Shown here one piece after another: positions 1 to 10,244 of a DNA stretch of 64,000 bases. Position numbers and translations under genes: made by a program. Location: assembly GCA_947500775.1 (NCBI GenBank), contig CANMTD010000002.1:868001-932000 (forward strand), read 5' to 3'. This DNA is from an uncultured Paracoccaceae bacterium. GTDB lineage: Bacteria; Pseudomonadota; Alphaproteobacteria; Rhodobacterales; Rhodobacteraceae. The notes under the pieces are model-generated. The model was not told the DNA's origin and did no database searches. It saw only the letters and a program-made list of their open reading frames with translations. Each line of letters starts with the position of its first letter. Position 1 is the first letter of the stretch.

Positions 1-906
1 TTGCAATCTCGCCGTCAACCTCTGCTTCGATGGCCGACACCTCATCCGTATGCAGCAGACCGGTGTCGCGCAACCAGTTCTGGAACCGCAGGATCGGCCC
101 CTTCTGGCGCCATTCCTCGACCTCTTCTTTCGGGCGGTACAGCTGGGCGTCGAACATCGAATGGGCGCGAAAGCGATAGGTGCGGCATTCCAGGAAATAG
201 GGTTTTCCCGTTTCCGCGATCTGCGCCAAAGCCCGGCGGGCCGCGGCCTCGACCGCGACCACATCCATCCCGTCCACCGCTTCGCTTGCGATGTCGTAAC
301 ATTGCGCCTTGGCGGTGATGTCGGTTTCGGATTCAGACAGTTCCAGCGCGGTGCCCATGGCATAGCCGTTGTTTTCACAGACAAACAGCACCGGCAGGTT
401 CCAAAGCGCGGCCAGATTCATGCTTTCGTGAAACTCGCCCTCGGCCACCGCCCCTTCGCCAAAGAAACACGCGGTCACCGCATCCCCGCCGCCCATCCGG
501 TCGGCCAGCCCCAGACCGATGGCCAGCGGCAATCCGCCCCCGACGATCGCGTTGCCGCCATAGAAATTATGCGCCTTGCTGAACAGATGCATCGACCCGC
601 CGCGCCCGCCGGAACAGCCTTCGGCCTTGCCGTACATTTCGGCAAGGATGTCTGGCATCGGCACGCCACGGGCCAGCGCATGGCCGTGTTCGCGGTAGGT
701 GGCGACGACCCGGTCGCTGTCTTTCAGCAAGGGCAGAACACCGGCGGCAATCGCCTCTTCCCCGTCGTAAAGATGCAGGAACCCGCGGATTTTCTGCTGG
801 GTATAAAGTTCGGCGCATTTGTCTTCGAACCGGCGTATGCGGATCATCTGTTTCAACAGGTCGCGAACGTGGTCCTTGCTCAAATGCGGTTTCAGGTCGG
901 TCGCCG

Positions 907-910
<4 letters not shown>
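1..910 (-). CDS. Thiamine-diphosphate-dependent dehydrogenase E1 alpha subunit (pyruvate/acetoin type), 3' end outside window
   Basis: This is the first half of an E1 alpha subunit that decarboxylates a 2-oxo acid (pyruvate) or acetoin as part of a multi-enzyme dehydrogenase. The frame stays open from the ATG at 910 to the window edge (about 303 residues), so the C-terminus and presumably the E1 beta and E2 genes lie to the left. Visible family marks are [11 protein letters not shown] near residue 80, [10 protein letters not shown] near 105, the ThDP/Mg signature region [15 protein letters not shown] near 155, and [10 protein letters not shown] near 185. The ATG overlaps the stop of the upstream acetyl-CoA synthetase gene (ATGA), which indicates translational coupling. 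Pyruvate versus acetoin as substrate cannot be settled here. The FNR-like box upstream of the synthetase would control both genes. Confidence 0.88.
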
Positions 911-2652
<1,742 letters not shown>

Positions 2653-2712
2653 TGGTGCGCGCTCACATTTTCAACGGATGTCCCCAGCTTAATGTAGCAT
2701 AACGCCGCCGCG

Positions 2713-2726
2713 ATGATTTGGATCAA
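2713..2726. promoter_or_regulatory. FNR/FnrL-like box (one mismatch), acsA side
   Basis: The sequence ATGAT-TTGG-ATCAA matches the FNR consensus TTGAT-N4-ATCAA with one mismatch. It lies in the divergent promoter region between acsA and the PRPP-synthetase paralogue, nearer to the acsA start. FNR-type activators usually bind about 41 nt upstream of the transcription start, which this position allows. Confidence 0.6.
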
Positions 2727-2775
2727 TTTCGCCCGAAGCCCATGAATCCCGGGGCGGCATTCCCCGGATCGGCAC

Positions 2776-2789
2776 TTGACCCGTATCAA
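2776..2789. promoter_or_regulatory. FNR/FnrL-like box (one mismatch), PRPP-synthetase side
   Basis: TTGAC-CCGT-ATCAA has one mismatch to the FNR consensus and is centred about 62 nt before the start of the plus-strand gene. Together with the box at 2713 it gives each divergent gene its own site. Confidence 0.62.
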
Positions 2790-2844
2790 GGCGTTGGCCT
2801 GAAAATGCGCGACACTGCGGGTGGAAATCACCAAAGGAAAGCCG

Positions 2845-3822
2845 ATGAAACTGTTTGCATTGAAGACATCGCAGGCCTTTGGCGACCTTGTGGCCGCGCA
2901 TCTGGGAACGCGGCTGTCGGCGCATGAAGAACGCGAATTCGTGGACGGAGAGCACAAGGCCCGCCCCCTTGAAGCCGTGCGCGGCCAAGACGCCTTTGTG
3001 ATCCACAGCCTGTACAGCGAACCGGGGCAAAGCGTGAATGACAAGCTGGTGCGCCTGCTGTTTTTCATCGGTGCGCTGCGCGATGCGGGCGCCCGCCGCG
3101 TGACGGCGGTTCTGCCCTATTTCGCCTATGCGCGCAAAGACCGCCAGACCAAGGCGCGCGATCCCGTCACCACCCGGTATATGGCGCAATTGCTGGAATC
3201 CGCTGGCGCCGATGCGGTTGTCACCGTGGATGTGCACAACGTGGTCGCGTTTCAGAACGCGTTCCGTTGCAATGCCTGGCATCTGGACACCCGCCGCCTG
3301 TTTGTTGACCATCTGGTCCCCGCGCTTGGCGCGGGCGATCTGGTGGTGGCGTCCCCCGATCCCGGCGGCGTCAAGCGGGCGCAGCTGTTTCGCGAAACCC
3401 TGGAACAGGCGCTTGCGCGTCCGGTCGGATCGGCCTTCATGGAAAAACGCCGCAGCGGGGGCGTGGTCAGCGGCACCCATCTGGCGGGCGACGTCGCGGG
3501 AACGACCGCCATTATCGTGGACGACATGATCGCCTCGGGCGGGACCATGATACGGGCGGCCAAGGCGCTGCGGGCGAAGGGCGCCAAATCCATCATCTGC
3601 GCGGCGGCGCATGGGATTTTCATCGGTGATGCCGCCGAGATTCTGGCCCGCCCCGAGATTGACCGCTGGATCATCAGCGACACCATCCCCCCGTTCCGCC
3701 TGCCGCCGGAACTGGCGTCGCAGCGTCTGGAAACCGTCAGCGCCGCCCCCCTGCTTGGCGATGTCATCCGGGCCCTTCACGAAAACGGGTCGCTGGAGGA
3801 TCTTCTGGCGGAAAAAGCGTGA
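2845..3822 (+). CDS. Ribose-phosphate pyrophosphokinase paralogue (PRPP synthetase family)
   Basis: PRPP synthetases transfer pyrophosphate from ATP to ribose 5-phosphate. The ATG at 2845 was chosen over an in-frame GTG at 2821 because AAAGGAA sits just upstream. The 325-residue product carries the catalytic loop YARKDR near residue 95, the AGADAVVTVDVHN segment near 125, and the PRPP-binding loop IIVDDMIASGGT near 225. It departs from housekeeping Prs: DVHN replaces the usual DLHA, and the segment after it is divergent. It is therefore probably a condition-specific paralogue, with the main prs elsewhere. The context of FNR-like boxes and a downstream phosphoribosyltransferase supports a PRPP role at low oxygen. 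Its 3' end overlaps the convergent gene by 59 bp. Confidence 0.85.
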   Translation: MKLFALKTSQAFGDLVAAHLGTRLSAHEEREFVDGEHKARPLEAVRGQDAFVIHSLYSEPGQSVNDKLVRLLFFIGALRDAGARRVTAVLPYFAYARKDRQTKARDPVTTRYMAQLLESAGADAVVTVDVHNVVAFQNAFRCNAWHLDTRRLFVDHLVPALGAGDLVVASPDPGGVKRAQLFRETLEQALARPVGSAFMEKRRSGGVVSGTHLAGDVAGTTAIIVDDMIASGGTMIRAAKALRAKGAKSIICAAAHGIFIGDAAEILARPEIDRWIISDTIPPFRLPPELASQRLETVSAAPLLGDVIRALHENGSLEDLLAEKA

Positions 3823-4840
3823 TCATCGCCTTTGCGGCCTGATCAAGATAGGCCTTGGCCAGCGGCAGCCATTTTTCAGGGGTCCGTGGGGTGGGCACCA
3901 GCAGATGCGCCAGTGCCTGCCGGGCCCGCAGCGTGGCGCGAAAGGCGGTATAGAACGCGATCTGGCGGTCGGTCGGCGGATTTCCCAGAACGGTCGCGCA
4001 ATGATCGATCAGAACCGGACCGATCCAGGGCGCACCCAGCACGGCGCATTCCATCGACAGATAGGCGATCTCTTCGAACGGGTCCAACAGGCGCAGCTTT
4101 CGCAGGAACTCCAGACAATCGATGACGATCGGCGGGTCGCTCAGGTGCACATGTTCGGGCCGCAGGTCGCCGTGCCCCTCGATGATATGCCCCGCGGTGA
4201 CCCGGTCCATAACCAGTTCCGGTGCTTGGCTCAGCACGGTTTCAAGCTGGTCGATGATGTTCAGCCCAAGCGCGCTGATCGAATTGAAGCGCCATTCCAG
4301 AAAGACGTTGCGGCTTTGGGTCAGCTCACTTTGATAGGCGTCCAGACGGCGGCGCGGGTCCACTTTTACCGGGCGCGCCGCGGCAAAGAATTCCGCCAAC
4401 CGCTGCGCGACGGCAAGGATCGCCGCGCGGTCAACCGTTCCGGTTCTGATCGCATTGTCCAGAAACCCCGCATCGGGCAGGCGTTTCATTTCGACAAGCC
4501 ATTCGACCACGCGCCCATCCCCGTTGATCGCAAGGGCGCCATCGGCCTGAAGCGTCAGTTTCGACAGCCCAAGGTAGATGTCCGGGGAAAACCGCCGGTT
4601 CAGCCGGATCTCTTCGCGGCAGATGCGGTGACGTTCGGCAAGGGTGGTGAAATCCAGATGCGATTGCAGGACCGGCTTTTTGAATTTGTAGACACTATCC
4701 CCGGCAAGAAACACCCAGGCCAGCCGGGTTTCGCGGATATCGACGGTTTCAACGCCGGGATAGGTCGAGGCCGCCGACAGAAAGGCGACCTTGGCCGCCA
4801 GCGTCGGCACCGTCTGTTCAAAGGTCAGCTTCGTTGTCAT
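3764..4840 (-). CDS. Aminoglycoside-phosphotransferase-like kinase-fold protein (COG2187 type)
   Basis: This 358-residue protein resembles the APH/choline-kinase fold. VYKFKKPV near residue 50 supplies a lysine in the ATP-site position, and the catalytic-loop-like GHGDLRPEHVHL near residue 230 is followed by IVIDCLEF, equivalent to the metal-binding Asp. The substrate is unknown, and resistance to an aminoglycoside should not be assumed. The ATG at 4840 was preferred over upstream in-frame starts because the protein similarity begins there and the perfect FNR box at 4877 lies just upstream. It converges on, and overlaps by 59 bp, the PRPP-synthetase paralogue. Related proteins often sit in anaerobic or stress-response gene clusters, which agrees with the promoter. 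Confidence 0.78.
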   Translation of the reverse strand: MTTKLTFEQTVPTLAAKVAFLSAASTYPGVETVDIRETRLAWVFLAGDSVYKFKKPVLQSHLDFTTLAERHRICREEIRLNRRFSPDIYLGLSKLTLQADGALAINGDGRVVEWLVEMKRLPDAGFLDNAIRTGTVDRAAILAVAQRLAEFFAAARPVKVDPRRRLDAYQSELTQSRNVFLEWRFNSISALGLNIIDQLETVLSQAPELVMDRVTAGHIIEGHGDLRPEHVHLSDPPIVIDCLEFLRKLRLLDPFEEIAYLSMECAVLGAPWIGPVLIDHCATVLGNPPTDRQIAFYTAFRATLRARQALAHLLVPTPRTPEKWLPLAKAYLDQAAKAMITLFPPEDPPATRFREGPG

Positions 4841-4876
4841 GTCCCTATTTTGTACATCCCGCCCGGCCAAAGGGGA

Positions 4877-4890
4877 TTGATACCGATCAA
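4877..4890. promoter_or_regulatory. Perfect FNR/FnrL box
   Basis: TTGAT-ACCG-ATCAA matches the FNR/FnrL consensus exactly. It lies between the divergent starts at 4840 (minus) and 4920 or 4962 (plus), and could serve either or both directions. Confidence 0.75.
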
Positions 4891-4961
4891 GGACACCCCG
4901 ACAAATTGTGGGATGATATATGTCACTTGCCCGCACCCTGTCAGATCGGAAAGCCGTGACA

Positions 4962-5615
4962 ATGCCCGCCCCCGATGTCCGCAAAAGCACCGTCCTTATC
5001 GGCGACCAGCAGTTGGAGGGGATACTGCGCCAGCCGGACAAGGCATCGGGTCTTGTCATCTTTGCCCATGGCGCCGGCAGCAGTCGGCTGAGCCCGCGCA
5101 ACAACTATGTCGCCGAAAGCCTTGGGCGGCGTGGGATTTCGACGCTTTTGTTCGACCTTCTGACCGAAGACGAAGCAGGCGATCGTGCGAATGTGTTCGA
5201 TATCGCACGGCTTAGCGCGCGGATGGTCGAGGCGATAGGCTGGGCGCAGGCCAATGTCACAGGCCCGGATACGCGCGTCGGCCTGTTTGGGGCCAGCACG
5301 GGCGCGGCGGCGGCACTGGTTGCCGCCGCACGGGCGCCAAAGGCGGTGTCGGTTGTCGTGTCGCGCGGGGGCCGTCCCGATCTGGCAGGCGCGAACTTGG
5401 CGCAGGTGCGTGCCCCCACCCTGCTGATCGTCGGCGGCGCGGATTATGGAGTGATCGAACTGAACCAGGACGCGGCCCGCGCGTTGACCTGCGACTGGCA
5501 GCTGGAACTGGTTCCCGGCGCGACACATCTTTTCGAAGAACCCGGAGCCTTGGACCGGGTGGTCCAACTGGCGGGCGACTGGTTCGAACGCCATTTCACA
5601 GCGGAACAGGAGTGA
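4962..5615 (+). CDS. Dienelactone-hydrolase-like alpha/beta hydrolase
   Basis: This is a small alpha/beta hydrolase of about 217 aa. FAHGAGSS near residue 40 is the oxyanion-hole strand. LFGASTGAAAAL near residue 110 is the nucleophile elbow (G-A-S-T-G). An Asp in VGGADYGVIE and the His in PGATHLFEEPG complete a plausible triad. The substrate is unknown. An in-frame ATG at 4920 would add 14 residues; 4962 is favoured because GGAAAG lies upstream and the added residues look non-native. It is followed after 3 nt by a phosphoribosyltransferase gene. Hydrolase-phosphoribosyltransferase pairs and fusions are a recurrent combination in bacteria, for example in the mycobacterial dormancy regulon. 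Expression is probably FNR-controlled. Confidence 0.8.
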   Translation: MPAPDVRKSTVLIGDQQLEGILRQPDKASGLVIFAHGAGSSRLSPRNNYVAESLGRRGISTLLFDLLTEDEAGDRANVFDIARLSARMVEAIGWAQANVTGPDTRVGLFGASTGAAAALVAAARAPKAVSVVVSRGGRPDLAGANLAQVRAPTLLIVGGADYGVIELNQDAARALTCDWQLELVPGATHLFEEPGALDRVVQLAGDWFERHFTAEQE

Positions 5616-5618
5616 CCA

Positions 5619-6290
5619 ATGGATAAGTTCCAAAACAGGGTCACGGCCGGTCAGGCCCTTGCCGAGGTTCTGGCGACCAAAACCTATGCCGATCCCGTGG
5701 TACTGGCCCTGCCCCGTGGCGGCGTGCCGATCGGGCTGCAGGTCGCGCGGGCCCTGTCCGCACCATTGGATCTGATCATGGTGCGCAAGATCGGTGTGCC
5801 CTATCAGCCAGAGCTTGCGGTTGCGGCCATCGTGAACGGCGACCACCCCGAACTTGTGATCAACCCGGCGGTTGCCCGTCAGGCCGGGCTGGACCGGAAT
5901 GACATCGACCGGCTGGCCGAAGACCAGCTTCGGGAAATCAAACGCCGCCGCAGCGTGTATTTATCCGGTCGGAAAACGGTCGACCTAAAGGGGCGCACGG
6001 CGATCGTTGTGGATGATGGCATTGCAACGGGCGCCACCGTGCGCGCCGCGCTGAAAGCCGTGCGCCGCCAAAATCCGAAGCAGCTGATCCTGGCCGTTCC
6101 GGTGGCCCCGGCGGACACGCTGTCCGAATTGCGGGCCGATGTCGATGACATCATCTGCCTGTCCACGCCTGCGATGTTCCATGCAATCGGCCTGCACTAT
6201 GTCGATTTTTCCCAGGTGTCCGACGAAGAGGTCGTAAGTGCGCTTGCCGAAGCGGCCCAGGAATACGCAGGGACGAAAAACCAGCAATAG
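5619..6290 (+). CDS. Phosphoribosyltransferase family protein (COG1926 type)
   Basis: This 223-residue type I phosphoribosyltransferase-like protein has the PRPP motif AIVVDDGIATGAT near residues 127-140, a PRGGVPIG motif near 32, and VRKIGVPYQPELAVAAI near 55. The base or acceptor it uses is unknown. A good ribosome site (CAGGAG) precedes the ATG, and the gene starts 3 nt after the hydrolase stop, so the two are co-translated. A PRPP-synthetase paralogue in the same cluster could supply its substrate, which is inferred from context. Confidence in the fold is high and in the physiological role low. Confidence 0.85.
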   Translation: MDKFQNRVTAGQALAEVLATKTYADPVVLALPRGGVPIGLQVARALSAPLDLIMVRKIGVPYQPELAVAAIVNGDHPELVINPAVARQAGLDRNDIDRLAEDQLREIKRRRSVYLSGRKTVDLKGRTAIVVDDGIATGATVRAALKAVRRQNPKQLILAVPVAPADTLSELRADVDDIICLSTPAMFHAIGLHYVDFSQVSDEEVVSALAEAAQEYAGTKNQQ

Positions 6291-6494
6291 ATATCCCTGC
6301 GCGGCACGTTCGAACCCGGCTACGGAAAGCGACCGACATGAAACCGAAGCCCACACTATACGCAAAGTTGCTGCTTTGATCCTTTTGGCGGCAAATCCCT
6401 ACCATTCAGCCCCGAAAGAAACATACACTTGAAATTCAGGGCCGGATTGATCCAGTTCAATCCAACGTCTGCGGCATATGAGTATATCTGCGAT

Positions 6495-9098
6495 ATGACA
6501 TCCGCTTTGCCTGACCCAAGCAACAACGTCCCGCACGGTCTGACCCGCCAGCAGGCCGAAGCCCTGCGCGTTGAACACGGCTGGAACGAGTTGCCAAAAC
6601 AAAAGCCGGTGTCGCCGGTTGCCATCTTCCTGCGCCAGTTCACCAGTTTTCTGGTGGTTATCCTGATCTGTGCGGCGCTCATCGCGTATTTTCTGGGCGA
6701 ACGCATCGATGCGCTGGCCATCGCGCTGGTGGTTCTGCTGAACGGCCTGTTGGGATACGTGCAGGAACGGCGCGCGGAAACCGCGCTGGACGCTTTGCGC
6801 AATATGCTTTCACCGCAGGCCATCGCCTTGCGCGATGGGCGCAAAACCTCGCTTGAAGCGCGCGAACTGGTCCCCGGAGACATCATTTTCCTTGAAGCGG
6901 GTGATAAGGTTCCCGCCGACGCCAAACCTTTGGCGGCGCTGAACCTGCAAGTCGATGAAAGCATTCTGACGGGTGAATCCGTGCCGGTCGGCAAGGACAT
7001 GGCGGACGCGGACGTGATGCTTTATGCGGGCACCTCTGCCGTCACCGGGCGCAGCGAAGCACGGATCGTGACGACCGGGTCCAATACCGCCCTTGGCAAG
7101 ATCGCGAAACTTACCGGGTCGGTCGACCCCAAGAAGACCGATTTGCAGGTGCAGCTTGGCCTGCTGGCAAAGCAGTTGGGCGGGGGCGCCTTCGCGATCG
7201 CGGGCCTGATCCTGGCCTTGGGTCTTTATCTGGGCCGCGCGCCGGTCGAGATGTTCATGACAGCATTGTCGCTGTCGGTGGCCATCGTGCCCGAAGGGCT
7301 GCCTGCGGTGGTGACCATCACGCTGGCGCTTGGCGCCGCTGCCATGGCCCGGCAAAACGCATTGGCCCGGCGCCTTCAGGCGGTGGAAACACTGGGCGCG
7401 GCCTCGGTCATCTGCACCGATAAAACCGGCACGCTGACCGAAAACAAGATGACGGTCACCGAAATCTGGACGCCCACGGGCCGCTACGATGTGACCGGCG
7501 TCGGATATGATCCGACCGGCCACATCCACCGCGATGGACGGCGGCTGCGCGCCAAGGACGACCCGGCGCTGGCCGCTTTGCTGCAAACCGCGATCAGCTG
7601 TTCGCATGCGCGGCTGTACCGTGAGGGCGCCGAATGGAACATGATCGGCGCCCCGACCGAGGGCGCGCTGGTCGTGCTGGCCTATAAGGGCTGGACCGAT
7701 ATTCCCGACCCCAATGACATTCTGGACGAAATCCCGTTCAGCAGTGATCGCAAACGGATGAGCGTCCTTGCCCGCATCCCGTCAGGTCTGCGGCTGCTGA
7801 CCAAAGGCGCGCCGGAACAGGTGCTGTCGGTGTGCAGCTCGATGCAGGATGCCGGCGGTCGCCGCCAGATGCAGCGGCAGGATTACCGCGACATCCGCAC
7901 GGCCTATGAACAGATGGCCGCGCGCGGATTGCGCGTGATCGCCCTGGCGATGCGAGAGGCCACCCAAGGTGACACGACCGAGGCCGATCTGACCTTTCTG
8001 GGGCTGGTCGGTCTGATCGACCCGCCCCGGGTCGAAGTGAAAGCCGCAATCGCGGCCGCACAGGCCGCGGGCATCAAGGTCATCATGATCACCGGCGACA
8101 GCGCGGTCACGGCACAGGCCATTGCGGACCAGTTGGCGATATCGACCACCCGGGCCGTGACCGGTGACGAATTGGACCGGCTGGACGAGGAGGCGTTGAA
8201 AACCCTGCTGGATCAGGGCGTGCTTTTCGCCCGCACCAAGCCCGCTGATAAATTGCGCATTGTTGCCGCGCTTCAGGATCGTCATCAGATCGTGGCGATG
8301 ACCGGCGACGGGGTCAATGACGCCCCTGCCCTGAAACAGGCCGATATCGGCATATCGATGGGACAGCGCGGCACGGATGTCGCCAAGGACGCCTCTGATC
8401 TGGTGCTGCTGGACGATAATTTCGCCACCATCGTCAACGCCATCCGGGAAGGCCGCCGCCAGTTCGACAACGTCAGGAAATTCGTACGCTATCTTTTGTC
8501 GTCCAACGCAGGCGAAGTGGTCGCCATTCTGGCCAATATTTTCATGGGCGGGCCGTTGATCTTTCTGGCCACGCAGATCCTGTGGATGAACCTTGTGACC
8601 GATGGCGTCACCGCTGTCGCCCTGGGGCTGGAGAAATCCGAGGCCGGTCAGATGCGCGACCCACCACGCCCGAAATCCGCGCCGATCCTTGGGCTGCGCG
8701 GCATGGCGGTGATCGTGATGTTTGGCCTTTACACCGGGCTGGCCAGCCTGTGGATCTTTGTCACCTTGCTGCCGATGGGCACTGATCTGGCCAGAACCGC
8801 AGCTTTCACCGGCATGGTTGTCTTTGAAAAGATAAGCGTTTTTGCCTTCCGGTCGTTGCGACAACCCTGCTGGCGCATCGGCTGGCTGTCAAACCCGCTG
8901 CTGTTGGGGGCGCTGGCCATAACCCTGTCGGCGCAGGTCGCCGCCGTCTACTGGCCGCCCCTGCAGGCACTGTTGCACACGGTTCCCCTGGGCCCGGATC
9001 AATGGGCCATGATCGGGATTCTGGCCCTGCCTTTGGTGGTTGTACCCGAAGTGATCAAATCCATCCCCCGCGCGGGGCGCGGCGCGAAACCCGAGTGA
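6495..9098 (+). CDS. Cation-transporting P-type ATPase, Ca2+ (type II) class
   Basis: This membrane pump has about 867 residues. It has the actuator loop LTGESVPV near residue 160, the phosphorylated aspartate at about residue 309 in DKTGTLT, a nucleotide domain, and TGDGVNDAP near 605. The membrane residues that bind Ca2+ in SERCA are all recognisable: Glu in PEGLPAV (M4), Asn and Glu in SSNAGEVV (M5), and Asn, Thr and Asp in MNLVTDG (M6). Export of Ca2+ is therefore plausible, though Mn2+ remains possible. The ATG at 6495 gives a normal N-terminus with the LTRQQAEALR cation-ATPase motif; an earlier TTG at 6429 has little support. The 204-nt gap after the phosphoribosyltransferase shows no clear terminator, so read-through is possible. 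Related pumps occur in mycobacterial and proteobacterial low-oxygen clusters. Confidence 0.92.
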   Translation: MTSALPDPSNNVPHGLTRQQAEALRVEHGWNELPKQKPVSPVAIFLRQFTSFLVVILICAALIAYFLGERIDALAIALVVLLNGLLGYVQERRAETALDALRNMLSPQAIALRDGRKTSLEARELVPGDIIFLEAGDKVPADAKPLAALNLQVDESILTGESVPVGKDMADADVMLYAGTSAVTGRSEARIVTTGSNTALGKIAKLTGSVDPKKTDLQVQLGLLAKQLGGGAFAIAGLILALGLYLGRAPVEMFMTALSLSVAIVPEGLPAVVTITLALGAAAMARQNALARRLQAVETLGAASVICTDKTGTLTENKMTVTEIWTPTGRYDVTGVGYDPTGHIHRDGRRLRAKDDPALAALLQTAISCSHARLYREGAEWNMIGAPTEGALVVLAYKGWTDIPDPNDILDEIPFSSDRKRMSVLARIPSGLRLLTKGAPEQVLSVCSSMQDAGGRRQMQRQDYRDIRTAYEQMAARGLRVIALAMREATQGDTTEADLTFLGLVGLIDPPRVEVKAAIAAAQAAGIKVIMITGDSAVTAQAIADQLAISTTRAVTGDELDRLDEEALKTLLDQGVLFARTKPADKLRIVAALQDRHQIVAMTGDGVNDAPALKQADIGISMGQRGTDVAKDASDLVLLDDNFATIVNAIREGRRQFDNVRKFVRYLLSSNAGEVVAILANIFMGGPLIFLATQILWMNLVTDGVTAVALGLEKSEAGQMRDPPRPKSAPILGLRGMAVIVMFGLYTGLASLWIFVTLLPMGTDLARTAAFTGMVVFEKISVFAFRSLRQPCWRIGWLSNPLLLGALAITLSAQVAAVYWPPLQALLHTVPLGPDQWAMIGILALPLVVVPEVIKSIPRAGRGAKPE

Positions 9099-9293
9099 TA
9101 TTCACCTGTCGGCGGATCACAAATCTCTGACCCTTGAGAAAATCAGATGAAACAGACCACCCGCGGGTAAGCTGCGCAAAACCTTGTTAAAAGCCGATAA
9201 TACGCCCTAAGTCATCCAAGCTCCTGCTGTATCCCGATGGAAATGGGGTCTGTGCGGCTTTTGCGGTCTGCCCCTTTCCCCATCCTGTCAAAT

Positions 9294-9310
9294 GGTGCAA
9301 GGATCGCACC
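9294..9310 (+). promoter_or_regulatory. Small stem-loop presenting the ribosome site of the LysR gene
   Basis: GGTGC and GCACC flank a 7-base loop AAGGATC that contains the Shine-Dalgarno-like AAGGA directly before the ATG at 9312. It could expose or regulate the ribosome site, or be an operator half for the regulator itself. Confidence 0.3.
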
Positions 9311-9311
9311 C

Positions 9312-10202
9312 ATGATCGACAAACTGGAAATGTTCATCGCGCTGGCCAAGGAAGAGCATTTTGGCCATGCCGCCAATGAATGCGGGGTCACGCAGCCCAC
9401 GCTTTCGGCCGGGATCAAACAGCTTGAGGAACAGCTGGGCGTGATGCTGGTCTGGCGCGGGTCGCGGTTTCGCGGGCTGACCCCCGAAGGGCAGCGCGTG
9501 CTGGAATGGGCGCGCCAGATCGTGGCCGACACCCGCACCATGCGCGAAGAAATGCGCGCGGTGAAAAAGGGGCTGTCGGGCAATCTGCGCATCTCGGTGA
9601 TTCCGACCGCGCTGGCCATGGTGTCGGAACTGACCGCCCCCCTGCGTGACCGCCACCCGAACCTGCATTTCACCATCACCTCGCACAGTTCGGTCGAGAT
9701 GCTGCAATTGCTGGAAAACCTTCAGATCGATGCGGGCATCACCTATCTGGACAACGAACCTTTGGGCCGGGTCACCACCGTGCCGCTGTTTCACGAACAT
9801 TATAACCTTGTGACCAGCGCCGGGGCCGATCTGGCCGATCAGGCTCAGGTCACCTGGGCCGAGGTCGCCGCCCTGCCCCTGTGCCTGCTGACAACCGAAA
9901 TGCAGCACCGCCGGATCATCAATCAGCACATGGCCGAGGCGGGCGCAGAGGCCGACCCGCGGATGGAAACCAATTCGGTCATCGCCCTTGTCGGCCACGT
10001 CCGTAACGGCAACTGGGCCACGATCCTGCCCACCAAAACCGCGCAGCTGTTCATGGGTACCGGCGATCTGCGCGCGATCCCGATCGTCGACCCAGAGGCC
10101 GAACATCTGGTCGGGTTGATCGCCCCCCTGCGCGAACCCAACACCCCCGTGCTGGAGGCCCTGATCGCCGAAGCCCGGCGGATTGCCGACCGCGGTATCT
10201 AA
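9312..10202 (+). CDS. LysR-family transcriptional regulator
   Basis: This 296-residue regulator has an N-terminal winged helix: HFGHAANECGVTQPTLSAGIKQ at residues 15-36, then LEEQLGVMLVWR. A type 2 periplasmic-binding-like effector domain follows from about residue 90. The ATG at 9312 starts exactly at the usual LysR N-terminus (MIDKLEMF); earlier in-frame codons add sequence untypical of the family. It reads in the same direction as the two permease genes 42 nt downstream and may control them. The effector is unknown. LysR proteins of this subtype in Rhodobacterales are sometimes linked to formate dehydrogenase genes, but none are visible here. Confidence 0.88.
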   Translation: MIDKLEMFIALAKEEHFGHAANECGVTQPTLSAGIKQLEEQLGVMLVWRGSRFRGLTPEGQRVLEWARQIVADTRTMREEMRAVKKGLSGNLRISVIPTALAMVSELTAPLRDRHPNLHFTITSHSSVEMLQLLENLQIDAGITYLDNEPLGRVTTVPLFHEHYNLVTSAGADLADQAQVTWAEVAALPLCLLTTEMQHRRIINQHMAEAGAEADPRMETNSVIALVGHVRNGNWATILPTKTAQLFMGTGDLRAIPIVDPEAEHLVGLIAPLREPNTPVLEALIAEARRIADRGI

Positions 10203-10244
10203 GCGCGATTGCGAAAGCCCGTGGCCCGTGCCACACCTGTGATC

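Noticed and set aside
3764-4840. Aminoglycoside resistance gene
   Set aside because: Only the kinase fold is similar. The chromosomal, FNR-boxed context and family (COG2187) argue against an antibiotic-resistance role.
6330-6494. A fourth FNR box before the P-type ATPase
   Set aside because: Only a half-site (TTGATCC) is present near 6377 with no matching ATCAA half at the right spacing.
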